From Devosia sp. SD17-2 (GTDB lineage Bacteria > Pseudomonadota > Alphaproteobacteria > Rhizobiales > Devosiaceae), in NCBI RefSeq assembly GCF_029201565.1, contig NZ_CP104002.1:885001-949000 (forward strand): 64,000 nucleotides of DNA, written 5' to 3'. A program made the position numbers and the translations under genes. Of this stretch, positions 20,451-27,940 are shown one piece after another. The notes beneath the pieces are model-generated. The model saw only the letters and a program-made list of their open reading frames with translations. It ran no database searches and had not been told where the DNA came from. Position 1 is the first letter of the stretch. Each line of letters opens with the position of its first letter.

Positions 20451-21562
20451 CCCTCTGCACCTATTGCTGCAGTCATTACCCGATTTTTGCCCGAGCGCTT
20501 GGCCTCGTACAACTCCGCGTCTGCACGTTTTACTGCGTCCCACAAATGCTCCTCAGGTCGATGGACTGCCACGCCGAAGCTTGCGGTAACGGGCAGCAAA
20601 CCGCATGTCGTTTCGATCGGGCTGCTGAAAAGCGCATCGCGAAGAAGTTCTGCCCGTAATCGGCCGGCCTCCATATCCCCCCATATTACGCACACAAATT
20701 CCTCGCCGCCGACGCGGGCGATCAGGTCACCCGGTGGCATAAGCTTCCGCAATCTCTGAGCAACAGCCTTCAGCACCTGATCACCTGCATCGTGCCCAAA
20801 GTTGTCGTTGATGGCTTTGAATTCATCGAGATCGGCGATGATCGCCACCCCTTCCACGCGCCCTTTACGCGCTGCCGAAACAGCCGCCTCCAGTCCGCGG
20901 CGGTTCAATATCCCCGTTAAAACGTCAGTATCCCGCTCACGCGTAATGGTCGCAAAAATATCGGCGCCGGCTACCCCGAGAAGAGCGGTCGCGCCAGCGT
21001 TTGTAATGACCAGCAGGCTATATTGAAGGGCAGTCCAGAAGGGGGTCGCGTTCTGCGCGGTGAAACCACCGACGGTGAGCAGTGTTCGAGGGAAAAAATG
21101 AAACCCTATTAAGGCTATGGTCCAAAACAGAAGGCGATCAGCGACGCTGCCGAGGATCAGCTCTTTTCGCCTCCATATGGCGGCGAGCAGCACGAGCCCA
21201 AAACCACAGTTCAGATGGACCGTACGAGCGACGAGATTTCTGTCCACGAACAGGAAATATGCGGTGATAAAGATGGACGAAATCAGGACAATGGCGTGGA
21301 AGCCCAATCCCAATGTTTCCCCGGACCGTCGCTGGACCGCCTCCGCCACACAAAGCGCCCCCGTGAAATAGAGAGCCGTCGAAATGATGGAATTGACTGA
21401 TGCGTCTGGCGGGAAGCCCGAGATCTGGGTGGTGAAGCCGACACCGCATGCGAGAATGCCGTACGACAGGTAGCGGAAGTAGGTCAGGCGCGCCGGGTAT
21501 CTGGATAGGACCGCAAAAGCGATTGCAGCAACGCCAAATGCGGATACGACCACATAGCCCAT
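20441..21562 (-). CDS. Membrane diguanylate cyclase (GGDEF)
   Basis: 373 aa. The N-terminal ~200 residues contain about six membrane segments (a MASE-like sensor). The GGDEF domain follows with TDVLTGILNRRGLE, DLDEFKAINDNFGHDAGDQ and the active-site motif GGEEF, so it should make c-di-GMP from GTP at the inner membrane. The allosteric I-site RxxD expected five residues before GGEEF reads PPGD, so product inhibition is probably lost. No EAL domain. It stands alone between phage remnants and an IS3 scar. Confidence 0.9.
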   Translation of the reverse strand: MGYVVVSAFGVAAIAFAVLSRYPARLTYFRYLSYGILACGVGFTTQISGFPPDASVNSIISTALYFTGALCVAEAVQRRSGETLGLGFHAIVLISSIFITAYFLFVDRNLVARTVHLNCGFGLVLLAAIWRRKELILGSVADRLLFWTIALIGFHFFPRTLLTVGGFTAQNATPFWTALQYSLLVITNAGATALLGVAGADIFATITRERDTDVLTGILNRRGLEAAVSAARKGRVEGVAIIADLDEFKAINDNFGHDAGDQVLKAVAQRLRKLMPPGDLIARVGGEEFVCVIWGDMEAGRLRAELLRDALFSSPIETTCGLLPVTASFGVAVHRPEEHLWDAVKRADAELYEAKRSGKNRVMTAAIGAEGPA

Positions 21563-21824
21563 TACGCCCTCGGTAAAACGCTCTAAAAGTCTGTCCGCTC
21601 TATCCCTATGGGATTAACAGTTCATCAAATAGGTCGCACGGAAAGTGCTTATGCATGATGTATCAGGGCAGGCGTCCGCGCCGCGAGACACGGCATTGCG
21701 ATCGAGGGCTTCTGGTAGGCCCAGAGGGCGTATGCGGCTCGTAGAGGCCGCGAGACTGCTTTTCAGCCTTGTTATCTGAAACTCGTCAGTCCGCAACCCA
21801 CCCCATAATTTCATCGGCTGGTCA

Positions 21825-22201
21825 TTGCAAAGCCGGCAGACCAGCGAGGGCGTCCTGCAGGCGCTTCACATAGCGGTCTGGCGCCGCAAGCCACAGAACA
21901 CGATGCTGGTCCATTCCGATCAGGGCTCACAGTTCACCAGCATGGATTGGGCCAGCTTCCTGCGGCACCACAATCTGGTTCACTCCATGAGCCGGCGCGG
22001 CAACTGCCACGACAATGCCGTGGCGAGAGCTTCTTCAACCTCCTCAAGCGCGAGCGGATCAGGCGCCGGACCTATCGAACGCGAGACGAAGCCCGCCAGG
22101 ATGTATTCGATTACATTGAGATGTTCTATAACCCGACCCGCAAGCATGTCCGCAACAACATGCTATCGCCGGTCGAGTTCGAGAAACGACACCAAATCTG
22201 A
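21825..22201 (+). pseudogene. IS3-family OrfB remnant, 5' truncated and frameshifted
   Basis: The C-terminal part of an IS3 transposase: second catalytic Asp in HSDQGSQFTS, then GNCHDNAVA. One G is missing in GTGGCGAGAGC (near 22022), and the other frame continues ESFFNLLKRERIRRRTYRT with the catalytic Glu, then YNPTRKHVRNNMLSPVEFE and a stop. The sequence TGTCTACAGAACACGGGG just after (22211-22228) may be its terminal repeat. The N-terminal half is gone. Confidence 0.8.
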
Positions 22202-22282
22202 CCCCGACGGTGTCTACAGAACACGGGGCTATTCAGTCACCATCCCCGGTGATTTCAAAGGGGATCGCGCTTTGGAGGACGT

Positions 22283-22492
22283 TCACCATGGTGAACGTAT
22301 TGTCTGAGATTTCGCCACCAGGCGGGGCGTCCATGTCGCTGTCAACGGAGAAACGCCGCGTCTGCGGCGCGGACCCGGTCGGCCAGTGGCCACCGGCGCG
22401 GCTTCGAAGATGCTGATGTGCAAGTCGTCCGCCTTTTGCAGCAGATCCTTGACCGCATAAACAGCGCTGGGCCCGCCGACAATGGCGATCAT
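22283..22492 (-). pseudogene. Possible FAD/NAD(P)-binding oxidoreductase fragment
   Basis: The frame starts IAIVGGPSAVYAVKDLL, then LHISIFEAAP, resembling the Rossmann beta-alpha-beta start of a YdhS-like FAD/NAD(P) protein, and degenerates after about 35 codons with a frame change. No continuation is present. Very tentative. Confidence 0.3.
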
Positions 22493-22636
22493 CTTGGTCC
22501 GGGACTTCCTTAATATTTGATACTCCGGGCGCCAAGGAAGCTGGCGCGATGCTCATGCAAGACTATCAGACTGAACATGCAACCCACTTTGCGCGTTCCG
22601 GAGTCCTCAGTGCGGTCGCATTCAGGAAGGCATTGC

Positions 22637-22951
22637 CTATAGGCAGGCCGTGACGAAGAGAACGGGAAGATAGGTGAGGATGGCCGCTGCCAAGGCGGCG
22701 CGATTGGCCCAGAGAGCCGCTCTCAGCAGTCCCGATGAAGACTCGTTCCGAGCCGTCCGTGGCTGGAATGCCAACGCCGCCAGCGGCAGAAGGCAAATCA
22801 CGAAAGCACCGATCATGATGGGCCGATGCGCCTCACCCCAGTTCAGGGCGCAGCCCAGTGCCTGGAGGGTATAGAGCAGCACGAAGCTGCCGGACCAGAT
22901 CGTAAAGCCGGCGACCAGTCGCACCAAGGGGTTGCTGAGAACTTCACGCAT
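22637..22951 (-). CDS. Small membrane protein, last gene of oxidase operon
   Basis: 104 aa with three predicted membrane segments (LVRLVAGFTIWSGSFVLLYT; IMIGAFVICLLPLAALAF; AALAAAILTYLPVLFV). Its ATG overlaps the stop of the oxidase subunit I gene (TGATG), so it is translated with it. It may be an oxidase accessory or assembly subunit. I cannot name the family. A longer frame start at 23092 lies inside the upstream gene and is not used. Confidence 0.65.
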   Translation of the reverse strand: MREVLSNPLVRLVAGFTIWSGSFVLLYTLQALGCALNWGEAHRPIMIGAFVICLLPLAALAFQPRTARNESSSGLLRAALWANRAALAAAILTYLPVLFVTACL

Positions 22952-25452
22952 CACGTGCCCCCAACGCGGCTCAGCATAAAGCTCAGCCCCATCGCGGGAA
23001 GAACGATTGCCGCGGCGTAGCCGCCCCAGAGCCATGCAATGATCAACTCGGTCTGTCGGCGGGCGGACAAATATCCGCGGTGAATGCGCCAAAGCGCGTG
23101 AAATGAGAGCAATGCCGCAAGGCCGGTGTGGATTGCCGCAAAGCCGAGCAGGGCGACGATCATGGCGTGACGAGCGTGGGCAGTGGGATCGGGGACCCAG
23201 ATCAGGGCGAGGAGGAGAGCCAGCGCCGCAAGGGTCTGCGCAATGCCGGAACCGATGGCAGCAAGGCTTGCGGTGTTGCCGTGGGCATTACGCTGGCGCG
23301 CCCACCACGCCAGAGCCGCGCCCGCCGCCGAGGCCGTGATCGCGACCAGCCCCGGCCAGAGCGGCAGGTCAAGCGCGGTCACGCCATCCCAGTTGGGCGC
23401 GACGACCAAGAGAAAGAGGCCGCCGAACAAGAGCGAGGAGAACAGCGTGCCGTCGGTCACGAGAGCCGTGCGATTGGCAAGAATGCTCACATTATTCGGG
23501 CTTTCGATATCAAGCGGCGCCTGCTCGCCCATGCCGATGTCGACAGGACCGGTGTCGGTTTGGCGGCCAAGAGTGGCGGGCCAGACCAGAAACAGTGCCA
23601 ATGTGACGAGTGCGGCGAAAGCAGCGAGCCAGTACTGCCCGAAAAGGAAGGAGAGGAAAAAGCTTCCCGTGGCCAGCGCCGTCCAGAGCGGGAGGAAAGT
23701 GCGGCGGGGCAGGATAATGACGTGCTCGGCCGCGCCGGTAAGCATGTCGACGCCCATGGTTTCCTGGTCGTCATTGCGGGCAAAACCGAGATAGCCATTG
23801 CCGCCGGCAAGTGCGGGCCCGATCAGCGCCGGCTCCAGAGCGTCCGCACGTTTTTCGATCCGCGGGATGGCGGCAAAATTATAGCTTGGCGGTGGGGTCG
23901 GCGTGGCCCATTCGAGCGTCTGCGCCTGCCAGGGATCGCGGCGGAACCAGCGGCCGAAGCGAAACTGCAGGATGATGTCGGCGAGAACGAGACAGAAGCC
24001 CATGGTGAGAATGAAGCCCCCGATGGAGGAGAGCAGGTTCAGCCAGTCCCAGCCCCAGTTGGACGGATAGGTGGAGATGCGCCGCGGCATGCCCATAAGG
24101 CCGGTCAGGTGCATCAGGAAGAAGGTGAGATTGAACCCAACGAAGATGAGCCAGAAGGAGGGGATGGAAAGCCGATAGAGGCTTTGGCGTCCGGAGATGT
24201 GGGGCAGCCAGTGATAAATGCCGGCGAGCATGGGAAAAACGAAACCGCCGACGAGGACATAGTGGAGATGGGCGACCACGAAGTGGGTGTCGTGGACCTG
24301 CGTGTTGAACGGCACCATTGCCAGCATGACGCCCGTGAGCCCGCCAATGACGAAGATGAAAAAGAACCCGAAGACATAGAGCATGGGCACATCCCAGCGG
24401 GAACGGCCGGACGCCAGCGTGCCGAGCCAGGCGAAGATCTGGACCGCTGTCGGGATCGCCACCAAGGCGCTGGCGGCTGAGAAGAAGGCAAGCGCCAGAT
24501 GGGGAATGCCCACCGTAAACATGTGATGCACCCAGAGCCCGAAGCTGAGGAAGCCCATGGCGACGATGGCGGCGATGATCGCGCGATAGCCCAGGATCTG
24601 GCGCTGCGCAAAAACTGGGATGATGGTCGAAAGCGCCCCGGCCGCGGGCAGGAAGATGATGTAGACCTCCGGATGCCCGAAGAGCCAGAAGAGGTGCTGC
24701 CAGAGCAGTGGATCGCCGCCTCGTGTGGGGTCGAAGAAGGGCAGATCGAACGCGCGTTCAAGCTCGAGCAGGATGGAGCCGAGAATGAGTGGCGGGAAGC
24801 CGACGATCATCATTCCCGAGGTGACGAGCATGTACCAGCCCATGAGCGGCATCCGCGTGAGGGACATGCCGGGCGCGCGCATCTTGAGGATGGAGACGAA
24901 GATCTCGACCGCAGCCGTGACTGCCGAAATCTCGACAAAGGTGATGCCCAGGAGCCAGACGTCGGCGTTGATGCCCGGCGTATAAGGACGCGAACTCAGC
25001 GGGGTATACATGAACCAGCCGCTATCGGGCGCCATGCCTGCCAACATGGCGATGATCAGGATGCTGCCGCCGAAGAGATAGCACCAGAACCCGTAGGCGG
25101 TCAGGCGCGGAAAGGCCATGTCGCGCGCGCCCAGCATTTTGGGCAGCATGTAGATGACGAAGCCTTCGAACATGGGAATGGCGAAGAGGAACATCATCAC
25201 CGTGCCATGCATGGTGAAGATCTGATTGTAGATTTCCGGTCCGATGAAGGCGCTGTGTGGCGTGGCCAGCTGCGCGCGGATCAGCATGGACAGGAAGCCG
25301 CCAATGGCAAAGAACGTGAGCGCCACGACCATGAAGCGCTTGCCCAGTACGGTGTGATTGACGCTGGAGAGCGCGCCAATGCCCTTGGGCGTCATCCAGA
25401 TGCGCTCAAGCTCCTTGTGGAGGCGGATGGGCGAGGCGGGCTTTTCGGTCAC
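22951..25452 (-). CDS. ctaD: Heme-copper oxidase subunit I with fused C-terminal membrane domain
   Basis: 833 aa, longer than a standard subunit I (about 530). Residues 30-510 are the 12-helix catalytic core: low-spin heme ligands His82 (MHGTVMM) and His397, CuB ligands His260 (GHPEVY, with the cross-linked Tyr264), His309 and His310, high-spin heme ligand His395 (VVAHLHYV). After a linker (about 520-600) come about seven more membrane helices of the kind seen in subunit III fusions. It reduces oxygen and pumps protons in the inner membrane. The start is GTG 25452, overlapping the stop of subunit II (GTGA). Confidence 0.92.
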   Translation of the reverse strand: MTEKPASPIRLHKELERIWMTPKGIGALSSVNHTVLGKRFMVVALTFFAIGGFLSMLIRAQLATPHSAFIGPEIYNQIFTMHGTVMMFLFAIPMFEGFVIYMLPKMLGARDMAFPRLTAYGFWCYLFGGSILIIAMLAGMAPDSGWFMYTPLSSRPYTPGINADVWLLGITFVEISAVTAAVEIFVSILKMRAPGMSLTRMPLMGWYMLVTSGMMIVGFPPLILGSILLELERAFDLPFFDPTRGGDPLLWQHLFWLFGHPEVYIIFLPAAGALSTIIPVFAQRQILGYRAIIAAIVAMGFLSFGLWVHHMFTVGIPHLALAFFSAASALVAIPTAVQIFAWLGTLASGRSRWDVPMLYVFGFFFIFVIGGLTGVMLAMVPFNTQVHDTHFVVAHLHYVLVGGFVFPMLAGIYHWLPHISGRQSLYRLSIPSFWLIFVGFNLTFFLMHLTGLMGMPRRISTYPSNWGWDWLNLLSSIGGFILTMGFCLVLADIILQFRFGRWFRRDPWQAQTLEWATPTPPPSYNFAAIPRIEKRADALEPALIGPALAGGNGYLGFARNDDQETMGVDMLTGAAEHVIILPRRTFLPLWTALATGSFFLSFLFGQYWLAAFAALVTLALFLVWPATLGRQTDTGPVDIGMGEQAPLDIESPNNVSILANRTALVTDGTLFSSLLFGGLFLLVVAPNWDGVTALDLPLWPGLVAITASAAGAALAWWARQRNAHGNTASLAAIGSGIAQTLAALALLLALIWVPDPTAHARHAMIVALLGFAAIHTGLAALLSFHALWRIHRGYLSARRQTELIIAWLWGGYAAAIVLPAMGLSFMLSRVGGT

Positions 25453-26204
25453 TGGCCTTCTCCCATCAACGCGGCAAACGCCGTAGGCTCAACGGCTTCG
25501 ACGCGGAAGAACATGGTGTCATGCCCTTCACCGCAATATTCGGCGCATTGCCCCCAGTAGATGCCGGGACGGTCGGCTTCGAGCCGGATGGTATTGAGAT
25601 GGCCCGGAACAGCGTCGATCTTGCCGCCCAGCCGCGGGACCCAGAAGGCATGGATGACATCCTCGGCCGATAAGACGAAGTCGACCGGCTCGCCGGCGGG
25701 AATTTGCACGAGTGCGCCCTCGCTCACCGTTCCGTTGGGATAGGTAAACTGCCAGGTCCAGCGCTCGGCATGGGCCCCGATGCGCAGGACAGAGTTACCG
25801 TGGGGCAGCAATTGCTCGCCCAGCACCAGCGCCGTTCCGGTGAGCACGACCAGCACGGGAATGGGCAGGATCAGCCCGCCACCGACGATCCAATGTTTCG
25901 GCTCGAGTTTTGCGAGCCATGACGTGCGCAGATAGGCGAGGGTGAAAAGCGTGATGACAAGCAGGAACAACACCGCAGCGCCCCAAAACATCACCCACCA
26001 GAGGAGGGCCAGATTTTCGGCACGCGGCCCGGCAGGATCGAGCGCAGACAGCTCGCCGCTGCAACCGGCGAGGACGATGGGCGTTGCGCTCACAGCGAGT
26101 ATTTTGCGGAGGGAGAAATTGCGATGAGCATTGCGCCGGATCAGGAAACCGAAATGACGCTGGAGGAAGGCCAGGAAATCGACGCAGCTCACCCTAATCC
26201 GCAT
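25449..26204 (-). CDS. ctaC: Cytochrome c oxidase subunit II (CuA)
   Basis: The clear domain content is a lipobox-like signal (LRKILAVSATPIVLAGC), two membrane helices and a cupredoxin domain with the CuA site: VIHAFWVPR, then GQCAEYCGEGHDTM (Cys-x3-Cys-x3-His-x2-Met). It takes electrons from cytochrome c and hands them to subunit I. The start is uncertain: ATG 26204 overlaps the divergent DUF2231 gene by 80 nt, while GTG 26093 leaves a very short signal. No attached heme c domain. First gene of the oxidase operon. Confidence 0.85.
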   Translation of the reverse strand: MRIRVSCVDFLAFLQRHFGFLIRRNAHRNFSLRKILAVSATPIVLAGCSGELSALDPAGPRAENLALLWWVMFWGAAVLFLLVITLFTLAYLRTSWLAKLEPKHWIVGGGLILPIPVLVVLTGTALVLGEQLLPHGNSVLRIGAHAERWTWQFTYPNGTVSEGALVQIPAGEPVDFVLSAEDVIHAFWVPRLGGKIDAVPGHLNTIRLEADRPGIYWGQCAEYCGEGHDTMFFRVEAVEPTAFAALMGEGQ

Positions 26205-26672
26205 ATCCGGCAGGTCGCCGAAAAGGACATCAGCTCCGCTATTGCCCTTGCCGGTCATCCCATCCACGCCATGCTGGTGCACTTCCCCATTGCCTTCGTT
26301 ATTGCCACCCTTGGCGTCGATATCTTCTACTGGTTCACCGGCGACCCATTCTGGCTGCAGGTGAGCATCTGGTCGGCCGGCGCCGCCTTTGTGTTCGGGG
26401 TGCTGGCCGCACTGGTTGGCACGGCCGAACTGCTGGCTGTGCCGGGTATTCGCGTGCGCGTTGCCAGCTGGAACCACGCTATCGCCGCCATGGTCATGCT
26501 GGCGATCGTGGGCGCCAATGCCGGTCTGCGCCTCGTCTGGCCGGAGCAGGTGCTGCCCAATGGCATCATGCTCTCTGGCCTCGGCAGCCTGGCGGCGGCT
26601 TTTGCTGGCTGGCATGGCGGGAAGCTGATTTTCGATCATGGTGTCGGCCTCCTCATCTCATCCAAGGGATAA
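26124..26672 (+). CDS. DUF2231 membrane protein
   Basis: 182 aa. The DUF2231 pattern GHPIHAMLVHFPIAFVIATL opens a four-helix membrane bundle (about residues 43-165); the conserved histidines may bind heme or metal. GGAGGGAG lies a few nt upstream of the ATG. It is divergent from subunit II, and its 3' end overlaps the convergent CopD-like gene by 20 nt. Its place among oxidase genes suggests a respiratory or redox role, not proven. Confidence 0.8.
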   Translation: MSIAPDQETEMTLEEGQEIDAAHPNPHIRQVAEKDISSAIALAGHPIHAMLVHFPIAFVIATLGVDIFYWFTGDPFWLQVSIWSAGAAFVFGVLAALVGTAELLAVPGIRVRVASWNHAIAAMVMLAIVGANAGLRLVWPEQVLPNGIMLSGLGSLAAAFAGWHGGKLIFDHGVGLLISSKG

Positions 26673-27153
26673 AGGGGCCCAGAATTTCGCCGAGCCGCCC
26701 CGGCACAAAAAGGTCAGCAATTAATGCTGGCCATTCCAGTCGCGGCTTGGCGAGTACGAGGAACAAGATCGTGCTGACCGCGAGGAGCGTCAGAGGTACC
26801 ACAATGGCGAAGCGCCACAGTGGATAATTTCGGCCGGGTTCAAACAGTCTCAGGATCATCAGACCCGAAAAGATATGGATGCCGGTTAGGGCGGATACGG
26901 CAAGCAGCTTGGCCGAAAACCAGGCCTCATAAGTGCCCATGAGAAAAATCAGCACCGTGCCAGAGGCCACCGCGACGAAGGCCGCGGGCGAAACCATCCC
27001 GACATATAGGAAGCGGGCAAAGGCATGCAGGCGATGGAGCGCGTCGTCCTCAAGCCCCTTGCGCTGAAGATAGAGGAAGGGGAGGCCAAAAAGGCCGGCA
27101 CTCCAGAGCGCGATGCTTGCGACGTGGAACAGTTTAAACCACGTAATGATCAC
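26653..27153 (-). CDS. CopD/HemJ-like membrane protein
   Basis: 166 aa with four predicted membrane segments. The first is WFKLFHVASIALWSAGLFGLP, whose His and Trp pattern resembles CopD/HemJ-type proteins. It starts with GTG 27153 overlapping the CtaG stop (GTGA). It probably assists copper or heme supply to the oxidase. CopD and HemJ families are hard to separate by eye. Confidence 0.65.
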   Translation of the reverse strand: MIITWFKLFHVASIALWSAGLFGLPFLYLQRKGLEDDALHRLHAFARFLYVGMVSPAAFVAVASGTVLIFLMGTYEAWFSAKLLAVSALTGIHIFSGLMILRLFEPGRNYPLWRFAIVVPLTLLAVSTILFLVLAKPRLEWPALIADLFVPGRLGEILGPFIPWMR

Positions 27154-27902
27154 GACGCGGCCTCGCGATCCGGTCCGAGAACATTGCCGAGGCGCCAGAG
27201 CATCAGGGCGAGAAGCGGCAGATTGGCGGGCACCCACATGATCAGACCACCTAAGTGCTGATCATCCTGAGGAGAGAGGCCAAAGGCCTGCGTGGTCGCA
27301 AAATGCGGCAGATAAAGCGGATCACCCGCAAAAACCAGAAGTGCGCCCAGCATGCCCATCTGGACTGCGCTCAACAGCGCGGCGAGGCCGGCGTGGAACG
27401 GCGCATCTGCATGGATCAGCGCCAGCCAGAGCAGCGTAAACGTGCCGAGCAGGCTCAGTTGCATGGCCCAATAGATCGCGGGGGCGAGGAAGGCCCCGGT
27501 ATAGAGATTGGGACTGTGCCAGAGCCACAGCGCCGCCGTGGACAGGGCGAGGGCAGGCAGAAGGGATGCTCGTCGGGCCCACTGGCGGGGGATCGAGATG
27601 GCCAGGAGCGGCGCGACAAACATTGTCAGCACGACGTGATGGCCAACTCGCGCGGAAAAGAGGCTGACCGTCAGAGCGCAGAGTGGAGACACATAGAGGG
27701 CCGCTGCGGCCAGCCAGGCCGTTGCAAAAGCCAGACGGCGATGGGGGCCGGCCTGTCTCGTGAGGATAAATCCGAGCCCGGCAATCACCAGGAGGGCGAC
27801 GAGCAGGGTGAGATCGAAATTCCACCGCGACCATAGCGCCGCCGGCAGGACCGGCGGGCCGCAATAGCTCATGTCGAAGGAAAAGGCTGACGCTTGGTCC
27901 AT
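27150..27902 (-). CDS. ctaG: CtaG-like (caa3-type) cytochrome oxidase assembly protein
   Basis: 250 aa polytopic membrane protein with about seven helices and conserved histidines (VGHHVVLTM, LWLWHSP, HADAPFHAG). The family signature near the C-terminus (DDQHLGGLIMWVPANLP) is clear. This is the caa3_CtaG family known from Bacillus, distinct from the Cox11-type CtaG. It likely helps insert copper into the oxidase encoded downstream. Stop and next start overlap. Confidence 0.85.
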   Translation of the reverse strand: MDQASAFSFDMSYCGPPVLPAALWSRWNFDLTLLVALLVIAGLGFILTRQAGPHRRLAFATAWLAAAALYVSPLCALTVSLFSARVGHHVVLTMFVAPLLAISIPRQWARRASLLPALALSTAALWLWHSPNLYTGAFLAPAIYWAMQLSLLGTFTLLWLALIHADAPFHAGLAALLSAVQMGMLGALLVFAGDPLYLPHFATTQAFGLSPQDDQHLGGLIMWVPANLPLLALMLWRLGNVLGPDREAAS

Positions 27903-27940
27903 TTCCGTTCCGTTTATTGAGTGACGCTTAATCTCAGGCG

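Noticed and set aside
23128..25560. Two long plus-strand open frames opposite oxidase subunit I
   Set aside because: Charged, low-complexity antisense products; subunit I with all metal ligands is on the minus strand.
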